From Anastrepha obliqua (lineage: Eukaryota; Arthropoda; Insecta; Diptera; Tephritidae): a stretch of 64,000 nucleotides of DNA. The notes below the pieces were generated by a model. That model made no database searches and was not told the DNA's origin. It saw only the letters and a list, made by a program, of their open reading frames with translations. Both the position numbers and the translations under genes were made by a program. The stretch lies in NCBI RefSeq assembly GCF_027943255.1, contig NC_072897.1, positions 45,978,044 through 46,042,043 of the forward strand. The letters run 5' to 3'. Positions 53,947-64,000 of the stretch are shown one piece after another (position 1 is the stretch's first letter; every line of letters starts with the position of its first letter).

Positions 53947-55070
53947 GTTTACATTCCATTTAGTTGCTCACCGCTGTTAAATAATCGCGAGATACTTTTG
54001 AAAACTGTATTAATGAAAATATAGTTAATTAAAATAAACTATCTAGGATTAGGAAAATACAGTGAATGGGTTTTTGTCCCATTTTTAAATGGGTCTGCAA
54101 GGGTTGCGTAGGGGAAGGCTTGGATTGTGCTTTTATGCATTTATTCAATAAATGGCTCAATTTTTGACTAACTCGTATTAATTGACTGTCTCGAATAGTC
54201 GAACAATGTTTGTTCGCCTTTGTGCTAACTCTTCGTACAAGTGGCGAAATTTTTTAGACAAATTTATTTCGGCAATTGATTTGTTTTTGTTTGAGTTTTA
54301 CCTTAAAAAAAAAACTTTTATTTGAAAATATTTGCTCATCTGAAAACGGATCATTTTTAACTGTTATTACATTTCGTTCGTCTTCCACTATGAGCACTCT
54401 CCAGCTTGCCCGCAACGCAAGCAATTCGGTTTGAGTTTCGTCTTTATCTTCGTTGTTGTTGTTGTAGCAGTAAGAGAAACCCCGTCAGTGTATAGTATAT
54501 CATCGGTCGTCTTCGTCAAGCTCATCTAAAGGTAGGCTCTGGAAACATGCTGTTTCAACTGGTTAGGTCCAGAGGGAGAGGGGTGTTAGATCAGTAGGGG
54601 CTGTAATTTAGAATAATATGTATTGGGCAATTTTTGCCAAACTATTACATATGTCTTTATTAATGAAACTTGGTAGAGATGTTAGTGAGGTGTTAAGGAA
54701 CACTCTTTATAACTCCAAGTTATTCAGGAAATAATAATTTCATAATTATTTGCCTTCAAATGAAGTTCCAACACTATAATTTGCCACATTACACTATATA
54801 TTTTTTAACACTTCACTAAAATTCACCAAATATACACTCACACGCGTGTTTTTACTTATTTTTATCCTTATATTCGAATTATTTTTATCAAAATTATATG
54901 CAAAAGCATTTGTCCATACAGTCACTTTCCAATTTTAAACGCGAATAAGAAGAAGATTGGAATGACAACAGTATGGTGTTGCCGGATGCCTGCAAATGAA
55001 ACAAAAATATGATCAAAAATTAAGTATTTAAGTTTAGTGCTAATGATGGTTATGGGGCTTATTGTGCCTC
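53947..55070. other. Unassigned region
   Basis: No gene recognised. Around 54455-54600 there is a gttgttgttgttgtagcag run followed by GC-richer text, which resembles an interspersed tephritid repeat. I can support only that its composition differs from its surroundings. Confidence 0.3.
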
Positions 55071-55074
55071 CTTA

Positions 55075-55505
55075 CTACATAGGCCTACGCGAAAAGAATT
55101 ACTACGCAAAAATACTGTGGATTGCATACCCGGAGTTGGACTGATGAGGGTTATTTTTTTGAAACGCGGACGAAGGCCGCCCACGCGAAAAGGAGTTCTA
55201 CGCAAAAATACTGTGGATTGCGTAGCCGGAGTTGGACTGATGAGGGTTATTTTTTTGAAGCGCGGCCGAAGGCCGCCTACGCGAAAAGGAGTACTAGCAA
55301 AAATACTGTGGATTGCGTAGCCGGAGTTGGACTGATGAGGGTTATTTTTTTGAAGCCCGGCCGAAGGCCGCCTACGCGAAAAGGAGTACTACCCAAAAAT
55401 ACTGTGGATTGCGTAGCCGGAGTTGGACTTATGAGGGTTATTTTTTTGAAGGGCGGCCGACGGGCCGCCCACGCGATAAGGAGTTATATGCAAAAATACT
55501 GTGCT
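55075..55505 (+). repeat. 96-bp satellite, about 4.5 units
   Basis: Copies of aatactgtggattgc recur at 55111, 55207, 55302, 55398 and (variant) 55495, spacing 95-97. Each unit has a GC-rich inverted motif (gcggccgaaggccgc) and a run of seven to eight T. Because 96 is a multiple of three, several frames stay open with a 32-residue repeat, giving misleading ORFs. The start unit is most diverged. Confidence 0.95.
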
Positions 55506-55861
55506 AATTAATTTAATTTAATTTAATTTAATTACTTTATTATTTTTTGTGATACACTTAATATCATTGTTTTTAAGTTTAAATGAGTTGTATGTTTTTA
55601 TTTTCCAAAATATTTCTCAACTTAAAATTACAGCAAAAAATACTGCAGTTTTACAATGAAACTTCCACTGAACATCCCTGCATACGAACTTCGTTTTTAT
55701 TTCAGGTGTATGGCAACACTAACTTTTCGCTAAATTAGAGAACTTTAACATTAAATTACTTAAAAACTATAAACCTCCGGCAGGTTCGGTTTTCAGTTTT
55801 AAGATGGGGATACACCCCTCTATCCACCCCTTTTAACCTTTTTTTTTCAAAGCGATATACA
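55506..55861. other. Spacer
   Basis: AT-rich, with a short (aattt)n run at 55506-55530. No gene. Confidence 0.4.
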
Positions 55862-56853
55862 TTATACGAAAGTTTTTAAAGGGCTTGTAAAAAGGTGGTT
55901 AGTGTCGTGCGGGGTACCTTCACATGCTGGACATAAATTAGGTATGTCGGGGTCAATTCTGGATAAGCAGGAGTTTAACCTGCTACAATATCCGGAACGT
56001 AATTGTGCAAGTGTCATGCGGAGCTCACGGGGAAGCTGGATCTTTTCATCTGCAATGGGTGCTGGTTGGACTCCGATTACGGCATTCACTGGACGGGAGC
56101 TTATGAAGGTGGTAACAGTCTCCCGGTGAATGTCGTTTAATGTCTGTCTAAACATTGTCCGGTCCAGTAGGTCTCTGTTTGGTTTGTCCTGGATCTCGTC
56201 GGCGTAGTGTAGTAGGTGTCTCCTGACGTGCCTAGGAAGCGGCTCTGGCTTAAGCAGGTGTCTGCAAGGGTTAAACATGCGGCAGCACCGAAATAGGAAC
56301 TGCTTGCTGAGCAGTTTGTTATGCTCCTTGACAGGTAGCGTATTGGCCTCGTTGTGAAGGTGTTGTAATGGGGACATCAGGAGCCAGCCCGTCGCTGTCC
56401 GAATGGCAGTGTTTTGGCATGTCTGAAACTTTATCCACTGCGTGTCACTAGTTCCAGACGGCCAGACAGGCGCAGCATACTTCAGAACCGGCCGGCCAAT
56501 TGCTTTAAATGGCGATAGCAACAATTCTTTGTCCTTGCCCCAAGTGCTGCCGGCAAGCGACTTGAGGACCTTGTTGCGATTTTGGACTTTAGTGGCAATT
56601 GCGGTTGTGTGCGCTGAGAAGGAGCGCAAACTGTCGAAGGTTATAGCCAATATTTTGGTATTGTTTACCGTCGGAATTGGTGTGTCATCGACTTTTTGAT
56701 GACCTCCTTTGTCCAGGTGGTAAAAAGGGCACCGTGGACTTTGTAGGGGAAAGTTGAATATTCCTCGCAGTGAAAAAGCGAGAAAGTTCGGTGAGGTAGT
56801 TGTTCACTTTGGAGCACAGGCCATCGATGTCATTTCCCGACGCCATTATCGTG
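55862..56853 (-). pseudogene. jockey-like ORF2, C-terminal part
   Basis: The minus-strand frame begins TIMASGNDIDGLCSKVNNYL just after the split, then NIQLSPTKSTV and, after a frame change near 56690, the thumb and C-terminal region: SAHTTAIATKVQNRNKVLKS, WGKDKELLLSPFKAIGRPVL, ATGWLLMSPLQHLHNEAN, and the terminal Cys-His box (NLCPACEGTPHDTNHLF). It ends 30-40 residues early. This continues the reverse transcriptase at 62543-61842. Confidence 0.85.
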
Positions 56854-56990
56854 AAGGAGAGAAGCATCAGAGAAAGAGATAGGAAAGAATAGAGACAGAG
56901 ATAGAGATAGTTAGTCCTGTGAGAATTTTCCAGATTCTTTGGCAAATCTGTAAATATCCTCCAGTTTTAGAGAACGAATATTACTCATTC

Positions 56991-57840
56991 TCATGACATA
57001 GAACCCAATACTCGTAGCCTTGCTCTAGCAAAGGCAGGACACTCACAGAGAAAGTGCTCGATGCTATCCGCCTCCTTCAAGCATGACAGGCATACCGGGT
57101 TCTCGATGATTCCAAAGGTGGTCATATGCTGACCCCATGGGTTGTGTCCTGTACTGATGCCGACCATCAACCGAATATCTTTCCTTCTAAGTTTTAGTAG
57201 AAAGTTTGACAGTTTTCTGTTCGGACTTGTCACAAAACACTTTGCAGTTCTGCAGCGTTCCAGACCGGACCATCGCTCTTTATGTAGATTGCCTACATAA
57301 TCGCTGATCCAATTCTTGTTTCCTGCGGTACTGATTCCGGTTATTGGCTCTGGCCCCTGTGGAGGCACCGCTGATCCACGGTTGGCCAATTCGTCGGCAA
57401 TTTCGTTTCCTTGAACACCGGAGTGTCCTGGAACCCATAAAAGTACAAGCCTGTCTTGCCTTGCGACAGAATTAAGCTTCTTCTTTCATTCTTAAAAAAT
57501 CTTTTAGGTTTGCTTCGCGTTCTCCAGGGCCTGCAATGCAGCCTGACTGTCACTGAAGACTCCAATCTGTTTCCCGCTCCATCTTCTTTCGATTATCCAT
57601 TTGGCTACTTTTAGCATGGCAAAACCTTCTGTTTGGAAAACAGTTGCCATTCCCCCCATAGCATAGTGATACTTATTACTATCGTTTAAGTACCATTCGG
57701 CTCCAGACCCTATTTCATTCTTGGACCCATCGGTAAAGAAAATATCCGTCAAACCTCCCTGCATGCATTCTGGATTGCTCCATTGCGTGAGCATCAAATT
57801 TCCTTCCAAATGAAACTGTGGGTATCAGGTCATCTTTATG
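56991..57840 (-). pseudogene. LOA-like RNase H and C-terminal domain
   Basis: In the ORF2 frame: DIFFTDGSKNEIGSGAEW, then GVFSDSQAALQALEN, then a stop and frame change around 57480 to GVQGNEIADELANRGS. The C-terminal part has LSNFLLKLRRKDIRLMVGI and the cysteine box CLSCLKEADSIEHFLCEC. RNase H would remove the RNA strand. At least two lesions. Confidence 0.82.
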
Positions 57841-58004
57841 TGCCGAAAACAGTGGATACTGCTCCGACGGCAACTTAAAGATTTCTCTGTGTCCCAAAGT
57901 TCCATCTTCGTGCCAGAAACCATATTAATGGAGTCTACATATTGCTTTTATTGCTTCCTGTTTTATCTTAAGATCCAGGGGGAGCAAATCAAGCATTTAG
58001 GGCA

Positions 58005-59000
58005 TCACCAGAGTTTGTACGCATGGCACCCGTAATGCATAAACATACACTTCTTTGCAGGCTGTATATTTCCCGGATTGTGGACGTAACCATGCTCCGT
58101 CACCACCAGACCACAGAAGCGTAAGTGCTCATTAATCTGGTAAGTGCTGTGTATACCCATAAAACCACAGCAGGTTTCAGACCCCAGGTTTTGCCAAAGG
58201 CTCTTCAATGCACGATTCACCTTCAGGGAAATGTGTGTCTCCCAAGTCAGCTTCTTATCCAAAATTACTCCTAGATATTTAACTTCGTTGGAAAGACCAA
58301 GTGTCACACATGTCAGTGTTGGAAGACTGAGTCCATCCAATTTCCGTTTTCTCGTAAACAAGACTATGGTTGTTTTGTTCGGATTAACGGAAAGACCTTG
58401 TCTCATGCACTCGTCATCGATTTTGTCAAGAATCCTCTGCACTTTCGCGCAAAGCCTCCTCAAGGATTTATCCGATGATAGCGCACAGACGTTGTCTGCA
58501 TATGCTTGGACATGAAAACCGAGTTCCTGCATCTCCGCTAGTAGAGAGTCTACGAACAAGCACCACAGCAGCGGAGAAAGAACACCCCCTTGGGGACATC
58601 CTTGCTTGGCCCTGACTGTGATTTGTTCGTCACTGCTCCCACCAGCTGTTAAAAGCCTCTCAGAGAGCATGAAATATATCCATTTTATAATGGCTTGATT
58701 AACTCCGTGTCGTTCGGCAGAAGAACATATCGAGCCGAAAGCGGCATTATCAAAAGTCCCCTCAATGTCCACGAACACGCCCATTGTGTATTCGTCAGCT
58801 TCCAGCCCGGTTCAATCTTGCTAACAAGATCGTGTAAGGCTGATTTGATTTCTACTAAGTGGACTTCTCGGCAAACCCCCACTCGAATATGTTTCTCCAC
58901 CACTCGTTCTAGACTTTTCAACATGAACGATGTCAAACTGATTGGTCTAAAACTTATTGCTAGGGAATAGTCATCTTTTCCTGGTTTCGGAATAAATACT
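58005..59000 (-). pseudogene. LOA-like reverse transcriptase
   Basis: Reads FMLKSLERVVEKHIR, then VFVDIEGTFDNAAFGSICSS, KQGCPQGGVLSPLLWCLFVD, the catalytic box as AYADNVCAL, NPNKTTIVLF and KYLGVILDKKLTW. The second Asp of YADD is Asn, so the polymerase would be dead even without the frame breaks near 58780 and 58040. Confidence 0.85.
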
Positions 59001-59201
59001 ACTCTTACGCGTCGCCATTGGGATGGTATAGAACCAAATGCGAGACAGGCTGTGAAGATCCTTTTCAGGGCCTCAATCAGCCTGTCTCCTCCTTAAAGTT
59101 CTCAAAGGAAGAGAAGGAAAACCTTATCGATTCCCTTGTCACTATCCGACTAGCAATATACCAGCTGTACCTAGAGGTTCCACCGTTGCTACCGTTATTG
59201 T

Positions 59202-60335
59202 TCATGCCACTCTCAACTTCAGAGAGAGTTCTACTACCTGGAAAATGGATTTCGAGTAGAGCATTAAACTGCAGAAATTTCTATAGGATTCAAGTTTGGC
59301 TTTCCGTACTTTTTTCTTATATTCTCTCTGTGTATGTCGATGATTAGCCCAGTCCTCTTCTGTTTTGGTCTTCAAGGCCTTATTAAGAAGTTTCCTGGAC
59401 CGTACACGAAGCTTCGACAGTTTAGGGTTCCACCAAGGAACCGCTTTCTCCTGTCTGCTTTGCCTGAGTGGGCACAGTTCCTCAAAGCAATTGATTAAAT
59501 TACCTTCTAATTTCTTAGTAGCATCTTCAATAATTTCTGCTGATTTGAGTTTTTTCAGGTTTGGTAATCGCTCTTTTACAAACTCACCATACCTGCCCCA
59601 GTCCACATTTCAAGGATTCCTACCGGAAGGTATTGATATTGTACCAATTCCCAGTCGGAATTCGATAAGACGATGATCAGAAAGAGAGTCCTCTTGCAAA
59701 ACTAGCCATAGGTTGATTTGGTTTCCAACTGACCTATTGGTAAGTGTTAAATCGGTCACCTCTTGTCTCCGTTTGGTCACAAAAGTTGGTTTGTTACCAG
59801 TGTTTTGAATGACCAAATCGGATGACAGGATAAAATCCAGTAACTTGAGACCTCTGGGGTTGCATTTGCTGCTTCCCCACACAATGTTCTGTGAATTTGC
59901 ATCACAGCCCACTATTAGCCCCAGATTATTGGATTCTGCATACTTGACCACTTCTCTTAGCTCCCTCGAAGGAGGTGGCTGTAAAGAGTCGTAGGGTAGG
60001 TAGGCCGAAACTATGATAGCTTCGACACTGTTCCCACTTTTCAAGTACTTTATTTTTGCAGCAACGATATCTCCGGAGCATAGCTCTTTTAACATCATGT
60101 GTTCGATCAACCTCGGCATGATAATACATGCTCGCGGTCTCACATTCCCTTCACAATGAAGTATTTGTCCCCACGACATAGCACCTAGACCACAGATACG
60201 CTTTTGACATACCCATGGTTCTTGTATTAGTATTATGTGTGGGTTTGTTTGCAGTTTTGCATGCCTACGGCACAGGAGAGCCGTAGACGCTTTGCTATGC
60301 TGCAGATTTATCTGTGTAAATATTATTTCAGTCAT
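59202..60335 (-). pseudogene. LOA-like ORF2 start: endonuclease and linker
   Basis: From ATG (MTEIIFTQINLQHSKA), an APE endonuclease with IILIQEPWV, IVSAYLPYD, GLIVGCDANSQNIVWGS, TFVTKRRQEVTDLTLTN and the catalytic SDHRLIEF. A TGA at 59610 is in frame with the following linker (WWNPKLSKLRVRSRKLLNKA), so a single nonsense codon separates them. The frame is lost again near 59200. Confidence 0.88.
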
Positions 60336-60349
60336 GAGACTGAGTATAT

Positions 60350-61554
60350 TTACGCTTTGTCCTCCATCTTATCCTGAACACGGAAGTGGATTCGCCCCAG
60401 ATGTAGGTGAGGACGGTACCCGTACTTCGACTTAAGAATCTTGAGGGACCCAAGATCGATACCCAGTACCAGGTGGGAACCCGTCTCCGAAGTGGTAGCG
60501 GATTTCTGCCTGGTGTACGAGTATACTCTCCAGAAAGTCGTGTCAAGATCCTTATTCTGAACACGGATGCGTTTGAGAAGTTCTGCTGAATTACAGGAAG
60601 GACCCGGAATCCAAACACTCGCTCGTACCAGCCTTTCTTTGCTACACTCAACAAGAATGAACTTGCTGTTTTCGCAGGCTGGAATCTTTGCTATCGCTTT
60701 TTCTAGCCATTCTCGGGAAAAAGCATTGGAACAGTGCACCTTTACGATGGCGTCGACCACGCTTTTCCCCTCGAAAGTCGGCGCGTCTTTCGACTCACCG
60801 ATAGCTTTCCAAAGATAGCTGTCAAGATAGTCTTGTTGTCCTTTGGACAGTAGACCATCTTGTTTGTCGGTATGTATCTCCACCGTCATTGCCTTTGCTG
60901 CCATTCTTGCGAAAGATTCGCCAGACGTTGACGGAAGAGTGTCATTCGACATTTGAGGTCCCTTAGCCTTTGCCTTGTCAGGCAAAGGTTTGTCTGCCTT
61001 GGATTGGGTCGAGTAGGCAGGCATTTCCGAATTCCGTCTCTCGACTTTCCTCTTCTTTGCCTTTCTCCTCTTCCCGGTCGTTGGCACAGATCCCGTTTCG
61101 TTTCCGGAAGAACGCAGCGCTTCAGAGGAATCCTCTGTTCTGCCACGCTTTCCCGTTTCCGTTACAGGTGTTGAAGTTGACGGAGCTTGAGTCCTTGCCT
61201 TAGCTAGTGCTTCGGCTTGCCTCGCCTTCTGTCTTCTTCGTTTGATCTGCCTTGCGGTTAGACCAACACCTGCTTCGACTCCCCAATAACTTCAGTCTTT
61301 TTACCGGTACTTACCTGATTCGCACCAGGTTTAACCGTTGTCAAAGACTTACTCGGTACCAGAGATCCGTCTGAGTCTACTGAGAGATTGTCCGCCATCT
61401 CCAGATCCTCCGCAACTTGTTCAGTTGCTTCAGATCGTTTCGACGACAGTATATCGCTCACACTCACTCGGCTCTCCATTGACATAGCCAGTGTGCCATG
61501 TTTCACCACTAGTAGTGCGCTTCCTCCGGAACCCTGGGTGTCAGTTCCAGTCAT
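60350..61554 (-). pseudogene. LOA-like ORF1 (DUF4780-type)
   Basis: The first frame starts at ATG 61554 (MTGTDTQGSGGS) and is Ser/Glu/Val-rich. It is lost by a frameshift near 61260. The second frame runs to 60350, with a very basic patch (KRRKAKKRKVERR), then FARMAAKAMTVEIHTDKQDG, FEGKSVVDAIVKVHCSNAF and WRVYSYTRQ, matching the RNA-binding ORF1 domain found in LOA-type elements (often called DUF4780). It would coat the element RNA. One frameshift seen. Confidence 0.75.
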
Positions 61555-61841
61555 AGGAAGGTGTGGGGTTCGGGCCTACTCATCCGATGCCCGAGCCGTC
61601 GATTGCTCGACGGGATGATTTCCCGAAAGTGGGTTACCTCGTGCAGAGAGATCCATGGTTAGCCGCCACATTGTCGGTACGGTACTCTCCACATAGTACT
61701 TGGGTGGTCACCAATTCCGCCGTTCCGCGGATGAGTGGATACCCAATTCCTATATGGAGTTGCCCTCTTAGTTCGTGGTAAGTTAATCTCCATAGCATGG
61801 GGTTAACTCACCACTTAAGCCTCATCCCCACGTCAAGGAGA

Positions 61842-62560
61842 CCGACATGACAAGGTGGCTGGGGAGTTTCGAGACGTAGAAGTTGAACAGCAAGGGGAAA
61901 GGACACTACCCTGAGGAACACCTTGCTTAATCTTCCTCTATTTAGATGTATGATCACTAAACATCGCTGACGAGTGTCGACCGCTCAGATAGTTGGCGGA
62001 CCACCTCTTCAGCCCTGGCGGGAGTGTCGACTGATAAATGCCATCTAGTAGCGTGGAATGGCTGACTGTATCGAAAGCTTTCTTCAGGTCCAACGCTACT
62101 AGGACAGTCTTCTCGCAGGGGTGGTTTTGGTTAAGCCCGCGTTTTATCCGGGCGTTTATGACGGTGAGTGCAGTGGTGGTGCTATGCACACGACGGAAAC
62201 CATGCTGATGTAGGGCTGGGGCCAGGTGTTTCGTGAAGAGTGGGAGTAGGAGGGCTTCAAGTGTCTTCACTGCTGGGGAAAGAAGAGTTATCGGGCGATA
62301 ACATTCCCCTTGGTTGGCGGGTTTCCCAGGTTTAAGTAGTGAGACCACTCTCCCTGCTTTCCACTTGTCAGGGACGATGAGAGTGGCCAGGGACAGATTG
62401 AAAACCCTTGTGAGAAACCCTGCTCCCAAGGGTCCCAGGTGCTTCAGCATCAGCGTGTTCAGTCCGTCGGGGCCAATGGCTTTTGATGATTTTGATTTTT
62501 TTATGGCCTTCTGAACCTCATCGCTGGAGAAAGCAAGTGGCACACTGTCGTTTCAGTTTG
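61842..62560 (-). pseudogene. jockey-like ORF2, reverse transcriptase N-terminal half
   Basis: Contains SSDEVQKAIKKSKSSKAIGP, DGLNTLMLKHLGPLG, ECYRPITLLSPAVKTLEALL, LVALDLKKAFDTVSHSTLLD and, after a stop near 61938, GVPQGSVLSPLLFNFYVSKL. The polymerase YADD box should follow but is missing at the LOA-like insertion; the text resumes with TIMASG at 56850. Frame broken once or twice. Confidence 0.87.
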
Positions 62561-63640
62561 TGCAGCCGTTTGGTGACACGTCGCTTGGCTCTGTCGGCCG
62601 GAGGATGCAGTGTAGACAGTCGGCTAAAATAGCTCGCGCACCACTTCGAGCCCGACGAAGTACATCCGTTGAAGGTGATTGCGGTGGACCAGAGCTTACT
62701 CACACCAGCGGTGAAATTACAGGCCTTCAGGTGCTCAACCTATTTGGTCAGCTTGTGTTGGTTTACCAGTTGCCGGATCTCCAAATTGAGATCCCTTATG
62801 CGGGCATCCCCGGGATCGACCTGGCGGAAGTGGTCACGCTCGTTCGCCAGAGCGGCTGCTTCGGCTGGGAAATTGGGACGGATGTCCTTGAGCCTTCCAG
62901 CGGGAATGAAGCGACCCGCAGCAGTTGTGAGCACCTTGCGGAATGCGCGTCCGCCTGCGCGCACATCAGTGGGTATGGGAATTAGCTTTATTAAAGTAAA
63001 TATGGGATCGGTGATTCGCGGAAACGAAGTCGGCAGGTCTCTCAATCGAGACGATAATGGGTAAGTGGTCTGATGCAAGTGATAGCATAAGTCGTCAGGT
63101 TATGCTATTTATCAGACCAGCCCTAGCAATTGTTATGTTGTTATTGAATGTCGAATCGTTTATCTGCATTGCCAGAAGCTGTCTTGAATCCCAAAGATCG
63201 TGATGCGCATTAAAGTCAACTACGACTAATCGGTTTTCACCTCTGAAGACCGCACCTATGTCAGGGTGATATCCTGCCGGGCAGCAGGTGACAGGGAGTA
63301 TGTAGATATTATAGATTTCGAGCTCGGCATCGCCTGAACGCACTGCTATACCTTGACATTCTAAGGAGCTGTCTGTGCGGTCGATGCCTTCATCGATGAG
63401 ACGATGCTGCACTGTGTGGTGAACTATGAACGCTAGGCCACCACCATTGTCTCGCTCGCAATCGCGTCTGTGCACGTTGTAGCCATCCCTGGTAATTAGG
63501 GAGGACCTAGCGTGCAGTCTGGTTTCCTAGACCGCAGCTATTGGGATACTGTGTTGGCTCATAAAGTCAACTATCTCGTCGACCTTACTCGTGAGACCGT
63601 TGCAGTTACGTTAAAGAAGCTTAAAGCTTCTTGATAAGGT
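62560..63640 (-). pseudogene. jockey-like ORF2, endonuclease and linker
   Basis: The minus strand reads KVDEIVDFMSQHSIPIAAV, then a TAG, ETRLHARSSLITRDGYN, HRRDCERDNGGGLAFIVHH, NIYILPVTCCPAGYHPDIGA and VDFNAHHDLWDS, an APE-type endonuclease. The linker (63078-62740) contains NLEIRQLVNQHKLTK and leads to the reverse transcriptase. Several stops and frameshifts. Confidence 0.82.
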
Positions 63641-64000
63641 GGTAGTAGCACGGGGGGTGAGGGACGCGTGGGGTTGCCTACGTTGGGCCTGCTGTGCATT
63701 CCGCTGTAGTTGCTGCGGGTGCAGAGCTCTGCAGCAGGGGCAACGTAGTCAGTTGTCTACTCACGTTTGGTGCGCTGGACGGAGCATCTCTGAAAGTGAC
63801 ACCATTGCAAGAAATGCATTTGACTGATGACAGGTTCGGAGGTATTCTGGTCTGACACGCGGAGCAGAGCTGCTGGTTTGACCCCGCACTGGGGTTGGAG
63901 CTGGAGGGAAGAGGATCGGGTGTGTTTGAGGAGTTATGTTGCTCCGATAGGCTCCTTTCAGAGAAGGAATGGGTCGTCGTGGCGGTTGAAGGTTCCGGGC
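63640..64000 (-). pseudogene. jockey-like element, upstream cysteine-rich segment (runs off the window)
   Basis: In one minus-strand frame LCSACQTRIPPNLSSVKCIS and then CNGVTF form two Cys pairs, a zinc-ribbon-like motif. A Ser/Pro/Gln/Thr-rich stretch follows. It probably belongs to the start of the same element's ORF2 or the end of ORF1. The window ends before the 5' end. Confidence 0.5.

Larger units (their letters stand above)
56861..61834 (-). mobile_element. LOA-like non-LTR retrotransposon, about full length
   Basis: 4974 bp inserted in a jockey-like element. AAGGAGA occurs at both edges (56854-56860 and 61835-61841). It has ORF1, then ORF2 with endonuclease, reverse transcriptase and RNase H. 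The 3' end, on the minus strand, is a ctatctctatctctgtctc-type simple repeat, with no poly(A). It is related to the LOA-like pieces at 28.3-33.2 kb but is a distinct family by protein sequence. Confidence 0.85.

Noticed and set aside
54455..54600. Named tephritid interspersed repeat
   Set aside because: The gttgttgttgttgtagcag phrase looks familiar but I could not align a second copy in this window, so no family is claimed.
55075..55505. CRISPR-like array
   Set aside because: Whole units repeat with no unique spacers, and the context is a eukaryotic genome.
55117..55511. Repetitive proteins of 64-129 residues
   Set aside because: They are translations of the 96-bp satellite in several frames at once.

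Overview
This window looks like heterochromatic or intronic DNA of a dipteran insect, probably a tephritid fruit fly. The reasons are its AT richness, the insect errantivirus with an env gene, the mariner, Transib and Helitron families, and a tRNA-derived SINE. The species is inference. I find no complete host gene. Nearly everything recognisable is a transposable element, and many are nested inside one another with target-site duplications (TSDs) that can be read directly.

Layout. 1-2.1 kb: dispersed repeats split by a mariner (609-1887). 2.3-4.8 kb: remnants of a pogo/Tigger and an internally deleted piggyBac. 5.1-15.3 kb: a gypsy-type errantivirus on the minus strand (gag, pol, env, TATG TSD, almost identical LTRs) whose leader is interrupted by a 2.25-kb Tigger-like element with an apparently intact, one-intron transposase. 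15.7-19.8 kb: a PIF/Harbinger element (TTA TSD) with its two usual genes facing each other, both decayed, holding a 164-bp MITE and a 1.04-kb palindromic element. 20.9-22.1 kb: a second, dead mariner. 22.4-24.2 kb: a transposase/SINE chimeric ORF and a full tRNA-SINE. 25.4-30.7 kb: an RTE-type non-LTR element broken by a minus-strand CR1/jockey-like fragment and by a LOA-like element. 30.8-33.2 kb: another LOA-like element.

34-36.4 kb: a decayed gypsy-like element. 36.3-38.1 kb: dispersed repeats. 38.7 kb: one short exon-like segment that could belong to a host gene. 39.6-44.6 kb: a Tc1-like element with long IR/DR termini, split by a 3.54-kb Transib, the RAG1-related family. The Transib transposase keeps its D, D and E residues, and its termini match the V(D)J heptamer. 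46.0-53.3 kb: two Helitrons head to tail with no spacer, one a short derivative and one encoding Rep-helicase. 53.8 kb: a truncated SINE. 55.1-55.5 kb: a 96-bp satellite. 55.9-64 kb: a jockey-like element on the minus strand split by a 4.97-kb LOA-like element.

How they work together: no pathway links the genes. Each module serves its own element's transposition. The most capable by eye are the errantivirus, the nested Tigger, the Transib (one nonsense codon after the catalytic core) and the tandem Helitrons, whose helicase C-terminal deletion is covered by the neighbouring copy. All open-frame judgements are by eye; family names rest on recognised motifs, not on database searches.
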